A stretch of DNA of 64,000 nucleotides from Thermoproteota archaeon (GCA_020832905.1 JAJHRG010000001.1:296617-360616); one strand, 5' to 3'; counted from the stretch's first letter, positions 16,659-27,549 are shown. Notes: generated by a model not told the origin, from the sequence alone. Numbers and translations are program-made.

Positions 16659-17927
16659 TTAAAATCCTTTAAATGCTTTTAATCCTAAATATCTTGCTTT
16701 TGAATCTAATAATTCTTCAATTCTTAATAACTGATTATATTTTGATATTCTTTCTCCTCTTGCAGGAGCACCAGTTTTAATTTTTCCTCCTCCAAAAGCT
16801 ACTGCTAAATCAGCAATATAATTATCTTCTGTTTCTCCTGATCTATGACTTACTATAATTCCATAATTATTTTCTAATGCAAATTTTACTACATTTATTG
16901 TTTCCGTAAGTGTACCAATTTGATTTACTTTAATAATAATAGAATTTGCAGCTTTATTTTCTATTCCTTTTTTAAGACGATTTATATTAGTTACAAAAAT
17001 ATCATCTCCAACAATTTCAATTTTTGATTTTTTTGTTATTTCAGAGAATGAGTAGAAATCTTCTTCATGAAAGGGATCCTCTATTAGTATTATGGGATAT
17101 TTTGATATTAATTCTAAGTAATAATCTAAAAGTTCTTCAGATGATAAATTCCTTCCATCTATTACATATTCTTTTCCATTGTAGAAATTAGTAGCTGCGG
17201 CATCTAATGCTAAAAAGACTTCATTTGAATAACCTAATTCTCTTATTGAATTCTCAATAGCTTCTAATGCTTCTATTGTATTTGAAATTGGAGGAACAAA
17301 ACCACCTTCATCTCCTACATTTATTGCAAATACTCCATATTTATTTTTTAAATAATTTCTTAACTCCATGTAAATTTCACAACCAGCTCTTAAAGCTTCT
17401 TTAAAGGAATTAAATCTAGCTGGAACTATCATAAATTCTTGTATTGCTAATTTACTTCCTGCATGTTTTCCTCCATTAATAATATTCATTAAAGGAACTG
17501 GAAGTATATTAGCGTCTTTATTTAAGTACATGAATAATGGTAGTCCCATAGTATTAGCTGCAGCTTTTGCTACAGCTAATGATACTGCTAATATTGAATT
17601 TGCTCCAAGTTTACTCTTATTATTAGTTCCATCGATTTTTATCATAATTTCATCAATTTCTTTTTGATTTCTAGCATCCATTCCAATAATAGAAGGTCCT
17701 ATTACTTCATTTATATTCCTACATGATTTTAAAACACCCTTTCCTTTGAATCTTTTATTTCCATCTCTTAATTCAATAGCCTCATGAGTTCCAGTTGATG
17801 CACCTGATGGTACTGATGCTCTTCCAAAACTTTTTTCTGTATATACTTCAGCTTCTACAGTAGGATTTCCTCTTGAATCAATTATTTCTCTTCCATATAC
17901 TTTTTTTATTATGAATTCTTTTTCCAT
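16659..17927 (-). CDS. eno: Enolase
   Basis: 422 residues, full length. Features: [14 protein letters not shown] at the N-terminus, the mobile loop [10 protein letters not shown] near 41, the metal ligands in [21 protein letters not shown] and VGDDIFVTN, the catalytic lysine in [10 protein letters not shown] and the SHRSGETED signature. It converts 2-phosphoglycerate to phosphoenolpyruvate. It starts a few bases after the nicotinate phosphoribosyltransferase stop on the same strand, so the two are likely cotranscribed. Confidence 0.97.
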   Translation of the reverse strand: MEKEFIIKKVYGREIIDSRGNPTVEAEVYTEKSFGRASVPSGASTGTHEAIELRDGNKRFKGKGVLKSCRNINEVIGPSIIGMDARNQKEIDEIMIKIDGTNNKSKLGANSILAVSLAVAKAAANTMGLPLFMYLNKDANILPVPLMNIINGGKHAGSKLAIQEFMIVPARFNSFKEALRAGCEIYMELRNYLKNKYGVFAINVGDEGGFVPPISNTIEALEAIENSIRELGYSNEVFLALDAAATNFYNGKEYVIDGRNLSSEELLDYYLELISKYPIILIEDPFHEEDFYSFSEITKKSKIEIVGDDIFVTNINRLKKGIENKAANSIIIKVNQIGTLTETINVVKFALENNYGIIVSHRSGETEDNYIADLAVAFGGGKIKTGAPARGERISKYNQLLRIEELLDSKARYLGLKAFKGF

Positions 17928-17931
17928 AATT

Positions 17932-19122
17932 TCACTCTAGTGAATAATATTCAAGTTGTTTTAATACATATTCTCTTATTTCTTTTGGTTTTTTAATTTC
18001 TTCAATTATCTTTCCTTTTTCTATATATTTCTTTAGCATTGGCATCATTTCTCCTCCACATAATGGACATTTATCAATACTTTGATTAAATAATGTTACC
18101 TTCCACTTATAGCAATTTTTACATCTCCATGCTTGTTTTCTTCCACTATACTTTCCTCTTTTTGCTATTGGTTTACCTTCTACTTCTACTATATCCATTG
18201 AGAAATCAATAGTTGGTGCATTAGAAACAAAAGTACCTACTCCAAATCCATCAACAGGACCATTGGCTAATTTTGCTACAATTTCATCATCAAGTCCACC
18301 AGAAACATATATTTTCACATGTTTATAACCACGAATATCTAATTCCCATCTTACTTCTTTTATAATTTCTAATAAATCTCCTTTTCTAGATCCTGGTGTA
18401 TCAAGTCTAATTCCATATAATTTATCTTTTAAATTTTCAGCTGCCATTATTGCTTCGTATTTTTCATCCCATAATGTATCAACTAATACAATTCTAGGAA
18501 TTGATGGATCAATAACTTCATCAAAAGCTTTCCAAGCAGAAATTTGATCTCCAAATATTAATATTAATGGATGAGGCATTGTTCCAACAGGTTTCTCTCC
18601 TATAATTTTAGCACCTAATATTCCTGAAACTCCGTCAAATCCTCCAATGTATGCTGCTCTATCAAGCATTGGTGAAATTCCAGGATGCATTCTTCTAATA
18701 CCAAATGCAAAAACTTCCTTATTTCCTGCAGCTTTTCTTACTCTTGCAGCTGCTGTTGCAACTCCTGATGCTTGACATAAAAATCCTAATGTTGCAGTTT
18801 CAATACTTATAAACTTAGTATACTTTCCTATGATTTCAACTAATGGAACTCTTACTCCTTCTATATCTTTATTTGTAAAAATAGTTCCTTCAGGTACTGA
18901 ATATACATCTACAGGAATATCTTCATATAGATATAAAAGTTCTTCAAGACCACAAAATACTGCCCATTTCCAATTTTTTGGTAACTTTCCTGCAGTAATT
19001 TCTGCAGTAACTTCTTTATCCATATTTTTCTTTTCAAGTACTTCTTTTGTTCTAATATAGTATATATCAGATGTTAAACCTGACTTTATTTCTTCATCAG
19101 TTGCAATATGAAAACGTTTCAT
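17932..19122 (-). CDS. pncB: Nicotinate phosphoribosyltransferase with C-terminal zinc ribbon
   Basis: About 396 residues. N-terminal [27 protein letters not shown]-like and VPEGTIF segments, the [20 protein letters not shown] helix, [21 protein letters not shown] and [19 protein letters not shown] match the archaeal NAPRTase group. A zinc ribbon (CKNCYKWK...CPLCGGE) sits at the C-terminus. It forms nicotinate mononucleotide for NAD salvage. ATG 19122 is preferred because GGTGA lies 5 bases before it; an ATG four codons upstream (19134) is possible. Expressed with enolase. Confidence 0.92.
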   Translation of the reverse strand: MKRFHIATDEEIKSGLTSDIYYIRTKEVLEKKNMDKEVTAEITAGKLPKNWKWAVFCGLEELLYLYEDIPVDVYSVPEGTIFTNKDIEGVRVPLVEIIGKYTKFISIETATLGFLCQASGVATAAARVRKAAGNKEVFAFGIRRMHPGISPMLDRAAYIGGFDGVSGILGAKIIGEKPVGTMPHPLILIFGDQISAWKAFDEVIDPSIPRIVLVDTLWDEKYEAIMAAENLKDKLYGIRLDTPGSRKGDLLEIIKEVRWELDIRGYKHVKIYVSGGLDDEIVAKLANGPVDGFGVGTFVSNAPTIDFSMDIVEVEGKPIAKRGKYSGRKQAWRCKNCYKWKVTLFNQSIDKCPLCGGEMMPMLKKYIEKGKIIEEIKKPKEIREYVLKQLEYYSLE

Positions 19123-19199
19123 TAACTTCACCATTACTCACTTTAGTATCTTCTTGAAAATAATTACAAAAATTATTAAAAAGCTTTATAATAAAAATC

Positions 19200-21329
19200 T
19201 TATAGTTTACTTACTTGTTCTTTTATTAGCTTTACTGTTTCAGGACCAATATGAGGTATTTTCATTAATAAAGAAGGTGATGCTTTTTTCAAATCTTCTA
19301 TAGTTTTAAAACCTGCAGTATATAAAGCTCTTGCTCTTACTCTTCCTATTCCTTTTAATGTTACAAGAGGAATAAGCTCTTCTTTTACTCCATTTTCTAT
19401 TCTTATGTATAATTTCATTAATGGATCTATTACTTCATTATAATTAAATAATTTTGCAAGCTCATAAGATGAATAAATAAGCCATTTTGCATTTTCAATA
19501 AATGAATATATATCTCCTGGACCAACATCAAATTTTTCAATTATTTTATCTTCATGAACTTCTTCTATCCAATCATTAAGCATTAATGCAACTTTTATTT
19601 TTTCTAGAAATGATATATATTCAGGAGTATCTTCATATGGAATTTCAAATGGAATAGAATAACTTTGAATAAATTTTGTTAACATAGGTATATCTTTTTT
19701 CTTTACAGGAAGTCCTAACATATCTGGTGTATTGCATATTAATATTAAATAATCTAGTGCATTTGTATTAGAATTAAAATTTTTAAGATGATTTCTTATT
19801 ATTATTGCTGATAATGGATCAATATATAATTCTGAAACTCTTCTTCCAAATCTTGTAGCCATTAATTTTCCTTTTCTTTCTTCTACTAAGTTTTCTTTTA
19901 TTAACATTTTTAATACTTCTAATATTCTTCTTTTAAATGAATGTAATCCATATTGAAATGCAAAAAGTGTTCTACTAAAGAAATCAAATAATTCTTCTTC
20001 ATAATTTGCTAATTTTGTTGCTATTACTGCGAGTACATGAGATCTTAATGAAGAAGAATTTCCTAATCTTGACCAAATTCTTTCTGGCTCAGCAAGGATA
20101 TATTCTTCAAATAGAAAATCTCTTTCTCTTTCACTTTTTGCTAATAATATTGCTTCTCCCTCTTTATCATATTTTGGTCTTCCAGCTCTTCCTGCCATTT
20201 GTTTTTCTTCCATTACTGAAATATTTACACTACCTACTCCAGGCTCATATCTCTTATAATCATATATAATAACTCTTCTTGCAGGAAGATTAACACCAGC
20301 AGCAAGTGTAGGTGTTGCACATATACATTTTATTAAGGATGAACGAAAAGCTCTTTCTATTATTCTTCTATGTTCATATGTTAATCCTGCATGATGAAAT
20401 GCTACACCATATGATACTAATTTTGAAAGTATTTCAGATACTCTATTTCTTTCTCCTATTTTTAGTATTTCTGATGATAATTCTAATAATTTCTTTTCTT
20501 CATCTACCTTAAGAAATTTTCTTACTGGTTCAGAGAGCTTTTTTGCTAATGATACTGCAGAAGCTCTACTTCCAGTAAATATTAATACTTGTCCACCTGA
20601 TCTTATTGAATCAATTGTTAGAGAAATTATTGGATCGTCATAAATTTCATTGATTTTTACAATACTTCCATCTTTAAATATAATATTATCTTTAAAGAAA
20701 ACACCTTCTTTTAATGGAACAGGTCTCCAATTACTAGTAACTAAAACTGCTTTTAACCATTCTGCTATTTCATCAGCATTTCTTATTGTTGCACTTAATC
20801 CAATAATTTGACATTCTGGATTTAATATTCTTAAAGAAGTAAGAAGAGTTTCTAATGTTGGTCCTCTTGAACTATCTCCTAGTAAATGTATTTCATCTGC
20901 AATTACAAGAGATATTCTATCTATCCAACTTGGTCTATGTCTTATTATAGAATCTGCTTTTTCATTTGTTGCAATAATAATATCATAGTTTACTAAAAAT
21001 GGTTCTATATTATCAAAATCTCCAGTTGATATTGTAACTTTAATTCCTATTTTCTCAAGAATTTTAAATTCTTCATATTTTTCATTTGCTAATGCTTTTA
21101 ATGGTAATAAATATAATACTTTTCCTCTTTTTTCTAGTACATGCTTAATAGCACAAATCATAGCAATAAGTGTTTTTCCAGCAGCAGTTGGAACTGATAA
21201 TAATAAGTTTTTTCCTTCTAATACATTTGCTTTTATAGCTTCTTCTTGAGGTGGATAAAGCTCATTTATTCCCATTTCTAATAATATTTCCTTTGCTACA
21301 TTAGGTATTGGTAATTCAGTTATCTTAAT
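19200..21329 (-). CDS. hel308: Hel308-type superfamily 2 DNA helicase, apparently starting at AUU
   Basis: About 709 residues. Domains: Q-motif ELYPPQ, Walker A VPTAAGKT, Walker B/motif II ADEIHLLGD, GLSATIRN, motif VI QMAGRAGRP, a winged helix, ratchet domain and a C-terminal helix-hairpin-helix (LKGIGRVRARALY...IPHIGPETVK). Hel308 unwinds stalled forks 3' to 5'. The first ATG lies at 21275, but the 18 codons before it (KITELPIPNVAKEILLE) match the conserved N-terminus of the family. The only sensible start for them is ATT at 21329, 9 bases after GGAGG at the end of mcm. A stop codon lies one codon further upstream. Coupled to mcm. Confidence 0.9.
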   Translation of the reverse strand: MKITELPIPNVAKEILLEMGINELYPPQEEAIKANVLEGKNLLLSVPTAAGKTLIAMICAIKHVLEKRGKVLYLLPLKALANEKYEEFKILEKIGIKVTISTGDFDNIEPFLVNYDIIIATNEKADSIIRHRPSWIDRISLVIADEIHLLGDSSRGPTLETLLTSLRILNPECQIIGLSATIRNADEIAEWLKAVLVTSNWRPVPLKEGVFFKDNIIFKDGSIVKINEIYDDPIISLTIDSIRSGGQVLIFTGSRASAVSLAKKLSEPVRKFLKVDEEKKLLELSSEILKIGERNRVSEILSKLVSYGVAFHHAGLTYEHRRIIERAFRSSLIKCICATPTLAAGVNLPARRVIIYDYKRYEPGVGSVNISVMEEKQMAGRAGRPKYDKEGEAILLAKSERERDFLFEEYILAEPERIWSRLGNSSSLRSHVLAVIATKLANYEEELFDFFSRTLFAFQYGLHSFKRRILEVLKMLIKENLVEERKGKLMATRFGRRVSELYIDPLSAIIIRNHLKNFNSNTNALDYLILICNTPDMLGLPVKKKDIPMLTKFIQSYSIPFEIPYEDTPEYISFLEKIKVALMLNDWIEEVHEDKIIEKFDVGPGDIYSFIENAKWLIYSSYELAKLFNYNEVIDPLMKLYIRIENGVKEELIPLVTLKGIGRVRARALYTAGFKTIEDLKKASPSLLMKIPHIGPETVKLIKEQVSKL

Positions 21330-21342
21330 GAGTTAAAACCTC

Positions 21343-23400
21343 CTATGCTTTCTTTATATAACCAGGCTTTGCTTCATATATTATTCCTTCATTTATCCAT
21401 TTAATTAAAGCATTTTCAATAAAATTCCTTGAAAAACCTTCATTTTCAGCTCTAGATATAAATGCTTCTTTCTTTACTGGAGCCATATTATTCTCTTTCT
21501 CCATTGTTATTAATAAATCAAATAAAGCAGCTAATTTATCACTTATTGATTTTGGTCTTCCAACCATTATTGTATCTATATCAAGTTTTCCAGTAGTTCT
21601 ATCAATTCCTACTTGGAATAAGAATGATTTCATTAATTTTATTACAGGTTCTACATCTTCTTCTGTTACTTCTTTTTTTAATGCAAGTTTTGCTCTTGCT
21701 TCTGAAAGTCTAATTAATGATTCAAGTTGTCTTACAGTAATAGGAACTGGAGAATCGCTACCTTCTCCTTTCTTTCTCATTTCTAAAAAGAATTCCTGAA
21801 TTTTCTTAATTGCACCTTCAGTTAATACTGGTCTTATATTTTTTCTCACATAGTAAAAATACTTCTTTAAAAGATCTGGACTTATTGGTGGAGATTTTAC
21901 ACTTGAAGCTCCTTGATGAAGAGTTAGAATATGTTCACTCATTGCTCTATCTCTTGCTTCATCAGGTCTATCCATTAATGTAAATATTAAATCAAATCTT
22001 GAAATTATTGTAACTGGTAATTCTGAAAGATTTTCAGCTATAGAACGTTGTGGAACATATCTTCCAAATGTTGGATTTGCTGCTGCTAATATACTAGTTC
22101 TAGCATTTAGCTGAACAACAATTCCTGCTTTTGCTATACTTATTGTTTGTTGCTCCATAGCTTCATGTAATGCTACTCTATCTTCAGAACGCATTTTATC
22201 AATTTCATCTATACAAGCAAATCCCTTATCTGCTAATACCAATGCTCCTGCTTCAAGGAAAAATTCATGTGTTGTTTTATCTCTTACTACAGTAGCAGTT
22301 AATCCTGCAGCTGTAGAACCTTTTCCTGAAGTATAGATACCTCTTGGTGCAATTTTAGCTACATATTGAAGTAATTGTGATTTTGCAGTACCAGGATCTC
22401 CAACAAGTAATATATGAATATCTCCTCTAACTTTTACACCATCTGGCATTACTTTTGGTACTCCACCAGCTAATTGATATGCTATAGCTTCTTTAATTTC
22501 TTCATATCCATATATTGATGGTGCTATAGAAGCAAATATTTTTTGATATAGTAAAGGATCTTTAGAGAGTTCAATAATTGCTTTTTCATCTTCAGGTGTT
22601 ATTTCGATTTCTTCTAATCCTTTTTCAGAAATTTCTATATAATTAACATCAATATATGAAGAAAATGTTGCTATTTTACTTGCATCTTGTTTTGCTTTAA
22701 GTATTCCAATAACATATACTCTATCACCAGGTCTAATAGTATCAACAAGATCTTCTTGTAAAATACAATCTATAGATCTTGGAAGTCTACCAGGAGGTAG
22801 TTCTTCAGGTCTTTCTTGAAGTTGTATCATTTGCCAATCAACAAATGTAGACTCATCAGCTAATAACCTAAAGTTACCTCTTTTTTTACAATCTGGATTT
22901 GGACATTGAACTGGAGGTGTTAATACTATTCCAGTTTGTTCAACTTCAAATTTTTCTTTACATACTGGACATTGATATTTTGCAATTTTTACTAATTGCT
23001 TAGCAAATGAAGTTCTTGTTACTATACCTTCTACCATTACAAGTTTATTAATTAAAGAAGCTCTTAATGATCTTAATGGTGTAACTTCATCAAGTTTTCT
23101 AAATCTAGCTCTAAATTCTTTTACTTTTGCTGCATAATTCATATTAATTGTACGCATTACATCAGTTATAGCAAGATTAGCTTTTTGAATAACAACATTT
23201 GGATTTTCTTTTAATTCTTTTGCTAAATTAGCATCATAAGACATTAAATCTTCAAAATCTATTACTAATGATATTTTTCCTAGAGATGCCATTTGTGCTA
23301 TAGCATCTCTATATTTAAAATTTCCATTTCTATCTTGAAATGACTTAAAGAATTCTACAAATCTTTCTCTATAATCAATAGCTTCTTGAATTAACTCCAT
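21343..23400 (-). CDS. mcm: Replicative helicase MCM
   Basis: 685 residues. N-terminal domain with a zinc site (C144, C147, C166, C171), an OB fold and the DNA-binding hairpin; AAA+ core with Walker A GDPGTAKS (334-341), Walker B CIDEIDKM (about 397-404), sensor 1 AAANP and the arginine finger SRFDLIF; C-terminal winged helix. The hexamer unwinds DNA at the fork, 3' to 5'. The start ATG overlaps the gins23 stop (TAATG), and the stop lies beside the hel308 Shine-Dalgarno, so gins23-mcm-hel308 form one operon. Genes for its partners RFC and Orc1 are close by. Confidence 0.98.
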   Translation of the reverse strand: MELIQEAIDYRERFVEFFKSFQDRNGNFKYRDAIAQMASLGKISLVIDFEDLMSYDANLAKELKENPNVVIQKANLAITDVMRTINMNYAAKVKEFRARFRKLDEVTPLRSLRASLINKLVMVEGIVTRTSFAKQLVKIAKYQCPVCKEKFEVEQTGIVLTPPVQCPNPDCKKRGNFRLLADESTFVDWQMIQLQERPEELPPGRLPRSIDCILQEDLVDTIRPGDRVYVIGILKAKQDASKIATFSSYIDVNYIEISEKGLEEIEITPEDEKAIIELSKDPLLYQKIFASIAPSIYGYEEIKEAIAYQLAGGVPKVMPDGVKVRGDIHILLVGDPGTAKSQLLQYVAKIAPRGIYTSGKGSTAAGLTATVVRDKTTHEFFLEAGALVLADKGFACIDEIDKMRSEDRVALHEAMEQQTISIAKAGIVVQLNARTSILAAANPTFGRYVPQRSIAENLSELPVTIISRFDLIFTLMDRPDEARDRAMSEHILTLHQGASSVKSPPISPDLLKKYFYYVRKNIRPVLTEGAIKKIQEFFLEMRKKGEGSDSPVPITVRQLESLIRLSEARAKLALKKEVTEEDVEPVIKLMKSFLFQVGIDRTTGKLDIDTIMVGRPKSISDKLAALFDLLITMEKENNMAPVKKEAFISRAENEGFSRNFIENALIKWINEGIIYEAKPGYIKKA

Positions 23401-23963
23401 TATTCTACACCTTCTGTTAAAATTTTATTCCTCCATTCCTCAATTTCTGAATGTAATAATTGAAATAAAGCATTCTCTTCAGGTTCAAGCATATCAATTA
23501 TTGATTTTGATGGATATTTTTCAAAACATAAACGTAATATTTTTTGAAGTCTACAGTTTATTAAATCTAACGCTTTCATAAGAACTTGCTTTTGTTCATT
23601 TATTATTGTAGCTGTTGGATTTTTTCTTACACTTTCATTTAATCTTTTAATAAGTTCTCTTAATTTTGGATAAAACTTTTCAGGAAGTTTACAAAGTGTT
23701 TCTACTCTTTCTTCATTCCATGCTAATTTTATTATATCACTTGACTTTAATAAATCTTCATTTTTTATCTTTACATATCCTTCTTCTTCAAGTATTTTTG
23801 CTGCCCATCTTGGTATTTTTATTTCTTTTTCTTTAACTATTGAACCATAATCTTCTCCTTCTATAATAAGCTTTGGAATAGGTTTTTGGAATACAACTTC
23901 TATAAGATCCTCTTCATAAAGAAATTGATTATCTTTTATCTCTTCATAAGCTTTTTTAATCAT
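23400..23963 (-). CDS. gins23: GINS complex subunit, Gins23 type
   Basis: About 187 residues. The small beta domain is at the N-terminus (LIEVVFQKPIPKLIIEGEDYGSIVKEKEIKIPRWAAKILEEEGYVKI) and the helical domain follows, which is the Gins23 order, reversed in Gins51. Its place directly before mcm is the arrangement known from Sulfolobus. GINS bridges MCM and Cdc45/RecJ in the replicative complex. ATG 23963 is preferred, with GTGA before it; the frame is open further to a TTG at 24002. It diverges from rfcS. Confidence 0.85.
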   Translation of the reverse strand: MIKKAYEEIKDNQFLYEEDLIEVVFQKPIPKLIIEGEDYGSIVKEKEIKIPRWAAKILEEEGYVKIKNEDLLKSSDIIKLAWNEERVETLCKLPEKFYPKLRELIKRLNESVRKNPTATIINEQKQVLMKALDLINCRLQKILRLCFEKYPSKSIIDMLEPEENALFQLLHSEIEEWRNKILTEGVE

Positions 23964-24057
23964 TTTTCTCACATTACTTTTAACAAAACAGAAATATAAC
24001 AATTTAGATTGAAGATAGTTAAATACTTGTTTTATTTTATAGTATTAGGGGTATAAA

Positions 24058-25035
24058 ATGTCCTCAGCTAGATCAATTAAAGAAATAATGTGGACTGAAA
24101 AGTATAGACCAAAAACTCTTGATGAAATAGTAAATCAGGAAGAAGTTGTAGAAAGATTAAAGAGATTTGTTAAGGAAAGATCAATGCCTCACTGTCTTTT
24201 TGCAGGTCCACCTGGTACTGGAAAAACAACAGCAGCTATGGCATTAGCTATGGATTTATTTGGAAAGGATTTTCATAAGAATTATTTAGAGTTAAATGCA
24301 AGTGATGAAAGAGGAATTGATGTTATAAGAACTACAGTAAAAGAATTTGCAAGAACTATTAGTATGGGTGATGTACCTTTTAAGATATTAGTACTAGATG
24401 AAGCTGATAATATGACAGCAGATGCTCAACAAGCTTTAAGAAGAACAATGGAGATGTATACTTCAACATGTAGATTTATTCTTGCATGTAACTATTATAC
24501 AAAAATAATTGAGCCTATTCAATCAAGATGTGCACTCTTTAGATTTATGCCATTAAAACCTGAGGATATTAAGGCTAGAGTTAAGTACATATGTGATATG
24601 GAAGGTGTAGAAATAACACAAGATGGTATGGAAGCATTAATTTATATTGGAAATGGAGATTTAAGAAAAGTAATAAATACATTACAAGCTGCTGCAGCTT
24701 TAGGAAAAAAAGTTGATGAGCAAGCTGTATATAAAGTTTCAGGAAGAGTAAATCCTAAAGAATTAAGAGTTGTTTTAGAAAAAGCTTTAGCAGGAGATTT
24801 TAGAACTGCACAAAATGAATTAATTAAGCTTTTAATTGAATATGGACTTTCTGGTCTTGATATTATAAAACAACTACATAGAGAAGTAATAATGTTAGAT
24901 GTTGATGAAAAAACAAAATTAAAATTAGTAGAAATATTAGGAGAGACTGAATATAGAATTCTTGAAGGAGGAACTGATGATATACAATTAAATGCAATGA
25001 TTGCAAAAATTGCTTTAATAGGTGGAGGAAAGTAA
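24058..25035 (+). CDS. rfcS: Replication factor C small subunit
   Basis: 325 residues. EKYRPKTLDEIVNQEEVV, Walker A FAGPPGTGKTT near 45-55, Walker B LVLDEADNM (DEAD), sensor RFILACNY and the SRC motif (PIQSRCALFRF) are all present, then the C-terminal collar helices. Four copies with one large subunit load PCNA onto primed DNA. The stop lies inside the start region of rfcL, so the two are coupled. The GGGGT just before the ATG may serve as Shine-Dalgarno. Confidence 0.97.
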   Translation: MSSARSIKEIMWTEKYRPKTLDEIVNQEEVVERLKRFVKERSMPHCLFAGPPGTGKTTAAMALAMDLFGKDFHKNYLELNASDERGIDVIRTTVKEFARTISMGDVPFKILVLDEADNMTADAQQALRRTMEMYTSTCRFILACNYYTKIIEPIQSRCALFRFMPLKPEDIKARVKYICDMEGVEITQDGMEALIYIGNGDLRKVINTLQAAAALGKKVDEQAVYKVSGRVNPKELRVVLEKALAGDFRTAQNELIKLLIEYGLSGLDIIKQLHREVIMLDVDEKTKLKLVEILGETEYRILEGGTDDIQLNAMIAKIALIGGGK

Positions 25036-25039
25036 GCTA

Positions 25040-26188
25040 ATGGTACCTTGGACTGAAAGATTTAAACCAAATTCTTTACAAGAAATAGTAGGAAATTATA
25101 ATGCTGCATTAGAATTACTAGAGTGGATTAAGTCTTATTTATCTGGAAAAACTGATAAAAAAGCAGTATTACTTTATGGTCCACCTGGTACTGGAAAAAC
25201 ATTATCTGTTCACTTAATTGCTAAAACTCTTAATTTAGAGTTATTAGAAATGAATGCAAGTGATTTTAGAACTGAAGAAATAATAGAATCAATTGCTGGT
25301 GGAGCATCACTTCAGTCTTCTTTATTTGGAAAAAAAGGAAAAATTATTCTTTTTGATGAAGTTGATGGTATATCAGGAAGAGAAGATAAAGGTGGAATTG
25401 CTGCAATTAAAAAAATAATTGAAATTTCAAGATTTCCTGTTGTATTAATAGCAAATGATCCTTGGGATCCAAAACTTAAAGAACTAAGAGAATTATGTCA
25501 TATGATAAAATTCAATAGAATAAAAACACCAAGTATTGTTGCAAGACTTAAAAGAATAGCTCAATTAGCTGGTATAAATGCTGAAGAAGGAGCTTTGAGA
25601 AGAATAGCAGAAATAGCTAATGGAGATATGAGAGCTGCAATTAATGATTTTCAAATGCTTTCTGAAGGTAAAAAATATTTAAGAGAAAGTGATGTTGTAA
25701 AACTATATCCTAGAGCTCAGGAATTAGAAATTTTTGAAGTTTTAAAGGGAATTTTCTCAGCTAATACTATATTAAAAGCTAAAATTGCTGCTGAAAATTC
25801 AGCTGTAGATTTAGATCTACTAATGCAATGGTTAAATGAAAATATTCCTAATCAATATACAACACCTGAAGAAAGAGCAGAAGCATATGATTGGTTTTCT
25901 AAAGCTGATGTCTTTTTAAATAGAGCAAAAAGAAAACAAATGTGGGACTTAATGAGTTATGCAATAGAACTTGCAGTAGGAGGTGCTGCACTAGCAAAAA
26001 GAACTCCTTATAGATTTACAAAGTATTCATTTCCTAGAATAATTTCCTTATTAAGTCAAAATAAAGAAGAAAGAGAAAAGAAAAAAGCAGAATTAAAAGC
26101 ATTAGCAAAAGAACTTCATGTATCTACAAGAAAATTATTATCAGAATATCTTCCATATATTAAAATTATTTGTAATAAGGAGCTCTAA
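25040..26188 (+). CDS. rfcL: Replication factor C large subunit
   Basis: About 382 residues. MVPWTERFKPNSLQEIVGN, Walker A LLYGPPGTGKTL, Walker B ILFDEVDGI, and VLIANDPWDP mark the AAA+ core. The C-terminal part is shorter than in many archaeal large subunits, which often reach 400-500 residues, and I see no PCNA-binding box at the end (YLPYIKIICNKEL). ATG 25040 is chosen because family members begin MVPW and GGTGGAGG lies 12 bases upstream. Converges on moaA with a 23-base overlap. Confidence 0.95.
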   Translation: MVPWTERFKPNSLQEIVGNYNAALELLEWIKSYLSGKTDKKAVLLYGPPGTGKTLSVHLIAKTLNLELLEMNASDFRTEEIIESIAGGASLQSSLFGKKGKIILFDEVDGISGREDKGGIAAIKKIIEISRFPVVLIANDPWDPKLKELRELCHMIKFNRIKTPSIVARLKRIAQLAGINAEEGALRRIAEIANGDMRAAINDFQMLSEGKKYLRESDVVKLYPRAQELEIFEVLKGIFSANTILKAKIAAENSAVDLDLLMQWLNENIPNQYTTPEERAEAYDWFSKADVFLNRAKRKQMWDLMSYAIELAVGGAALAKRTPYRFTKYSFPRIISLLSQNKEEREKKKAELKALAKELHVSTRKLLSEYLPYIKIICNKEL

Positions 26189-27065
26189 GCATTACTGCTT
26201 TTATAAATAGCTTTTCTATTTCTTCATCAGAAGCTCCATTTCTCATTGGAGTAAGAATATCTACTAAATTATCATTTCTCATTAAACATGGTTTTATCTT
26301 TCCATCACTTGTTATTCTTATTCTAGAACATTTTTTACAAAAATTAGGATATGTAGGTCTTACAACTTCAATAGGAATTCCATTTACCACATATACTTTT
26401 CTATCATTCATATCCTCTCTTACTATTACTTCTTCAGCTAAATTTTCAAGTATTTTTTCAATAAATGATAAATCAATATAATGTTTTTCAAAGAAATCAT
26501 CATTTATATTTAATTTTTCTAATTCTATTAGCTGTAAACTACATCTTAGAGAAGAAGCAAAATTAATAAATTCATAAATTTCATTATCATTTATTCCTTT
26601 CATTATAACAGTATTTATTTTTACATTCATACCTTTTCTTATAGCACTATGAACTCCAGATATTACATCTAATAAATTTCCACCAGTTATATAAGAATAA
26701 ACATGAGGATTTAAACTTGGAATTGAAATATTTAATCTTCTTAAACCTGCTCTAAATAATTCATCTATTTTATTATTCAGTAAAGAACCATTGGTTGTAA
26801 TAGCAACATCTTCTAATCCTATATCAATAGTTTTCTTAATGATTTCTCCTATATCATCTCTTATAAGAGGTTCTCCTCCAGTAAATTTTACTCTTCTAAT
26901 ACCCATATTTTTAGCAATTTTTATTATTCTTATAATTTCTTCACATTTCATTTCTCTTGATGATTTTTCTTCACCTTCATGATGACAATACTTACAATTA
27001 AGATTACATCTTTGAGTAATACTAATTCGTAATCCAGTAATTTTCCTATTATAAGGATCTATCAT
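26166..27065 (-). CDS. moaA: GTP 3',8-cyclase MoaA
   Basis: 299 residues. The radical SAM motif RCNLNCKYCH lies near the N-terminus, with the SAM-site GGEPL after it. The C-terminal second 4Fe-4S motif CKKCSRIRITSDGKIKPCL binds GTP. Together with MoaC it makes cyclic pyranopterin monophosphate for the molybdenum/tungsten cofactor. It overlaps mobB by 17 bases. It is the last gene of the moaC-moaB-mobB-moaA run; the AOR at 10.5 kb is one user of the cofactor. Confidence 0.95.
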   Translation of the reverse strand: MIDPYNRKITGLRISITQRCNLNCKYCHHEGEEKSSREMKCEEIIRIIKIAKNMGIRRVKFTGGEPLIRDDIGEIIKKTIDIGLEDVAITTNGSLLNNKIDELFRAGLRRLNISIPSLNPHVYSYITGGNLLDVISGVHSAIRKGMNVKINTVIMKGINDNEIYEFINFASSLRCSLQLIELEKLNINDDFFEKHYIDLSFIEKILENLAEEVIVREDMNDRKVYVVNGIPIEVVRPTYPNFCKKCSRIRITSDGKIKPCLMRNDNLVDILTPMRNGASDEEIEKLFIKAVMLRAPYYK

Positions 27066-27549
27066 TCTTTATCCTCTCTATATATGAAATTATAAATTCT
27101 GAAATTATTTTTGGATCATTTTTAAGTATTGGAATATTAAGATTTTTTATTTCAATATCTGATATTATTCCAATTACATTTGGAATTTTTTCAATTTCTT
27201 TTATTTCATTTTGATTCTTTATTATCATAAGCTTAGGATATTTAGAATTTTTAAATCCTTCACATATTATTAAATCAGGTTTTATTTTATATAAAATCTT
27301 TATTACATCTTTTTTATTTGAAAAATACATTATTGCATTATTTTCAACTTTTGAAATAATAGCAGAAATAAAAGCTCCAGCTTTTCTATATCTCCAAGTA
27401 TCTTTTTCATAATCATTTACTACTTTATGAGAAGAATGTTTTATTACACATATTTTTAAGTTTTTAAGATTTTCTAAAATACCTTCTATTATTGTTGTTT
27501 TTCCATAATTTCTTTTAGGTGAAGAAATACATATTATTGGAATTTTCAT
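27049..27549 (-). CDS. mobB: Molybdopterin-guanine dinucleotide synthesis protein MobB
   Basis: 166 residues. The P-loop here is SSPKRNYGKTTIIEGIL, a GKT-type nucleotide-binding loop with an unusual insert compared with the usual GxxxxGKT. CVIKHSSHK and DTWRYRKAGA fit the MobB pattern that aids guanylation of molybdopterin, and LIICEGFK follows the Walker B strand. The start overlaps the moaB stop (shared base 27549). Acts in the cytoplasm as a GTP-binding adapter. Confidence 0.88.
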   Translation of the reverse strand: MKIPIICISSPKRNYGKTTIIEGILENLKNLKICVIKHSSHKVVNDYEKDTWRYRKAGAFISAIISKVENNAIMYFSNKKDVIKILYKIKPDLIICEGFKNSKYPKLMIIKNQNEIKEIEKIPNVIGIISDIEIKNLNIPILKNDPKIISEFIISYIERIKNDRSL

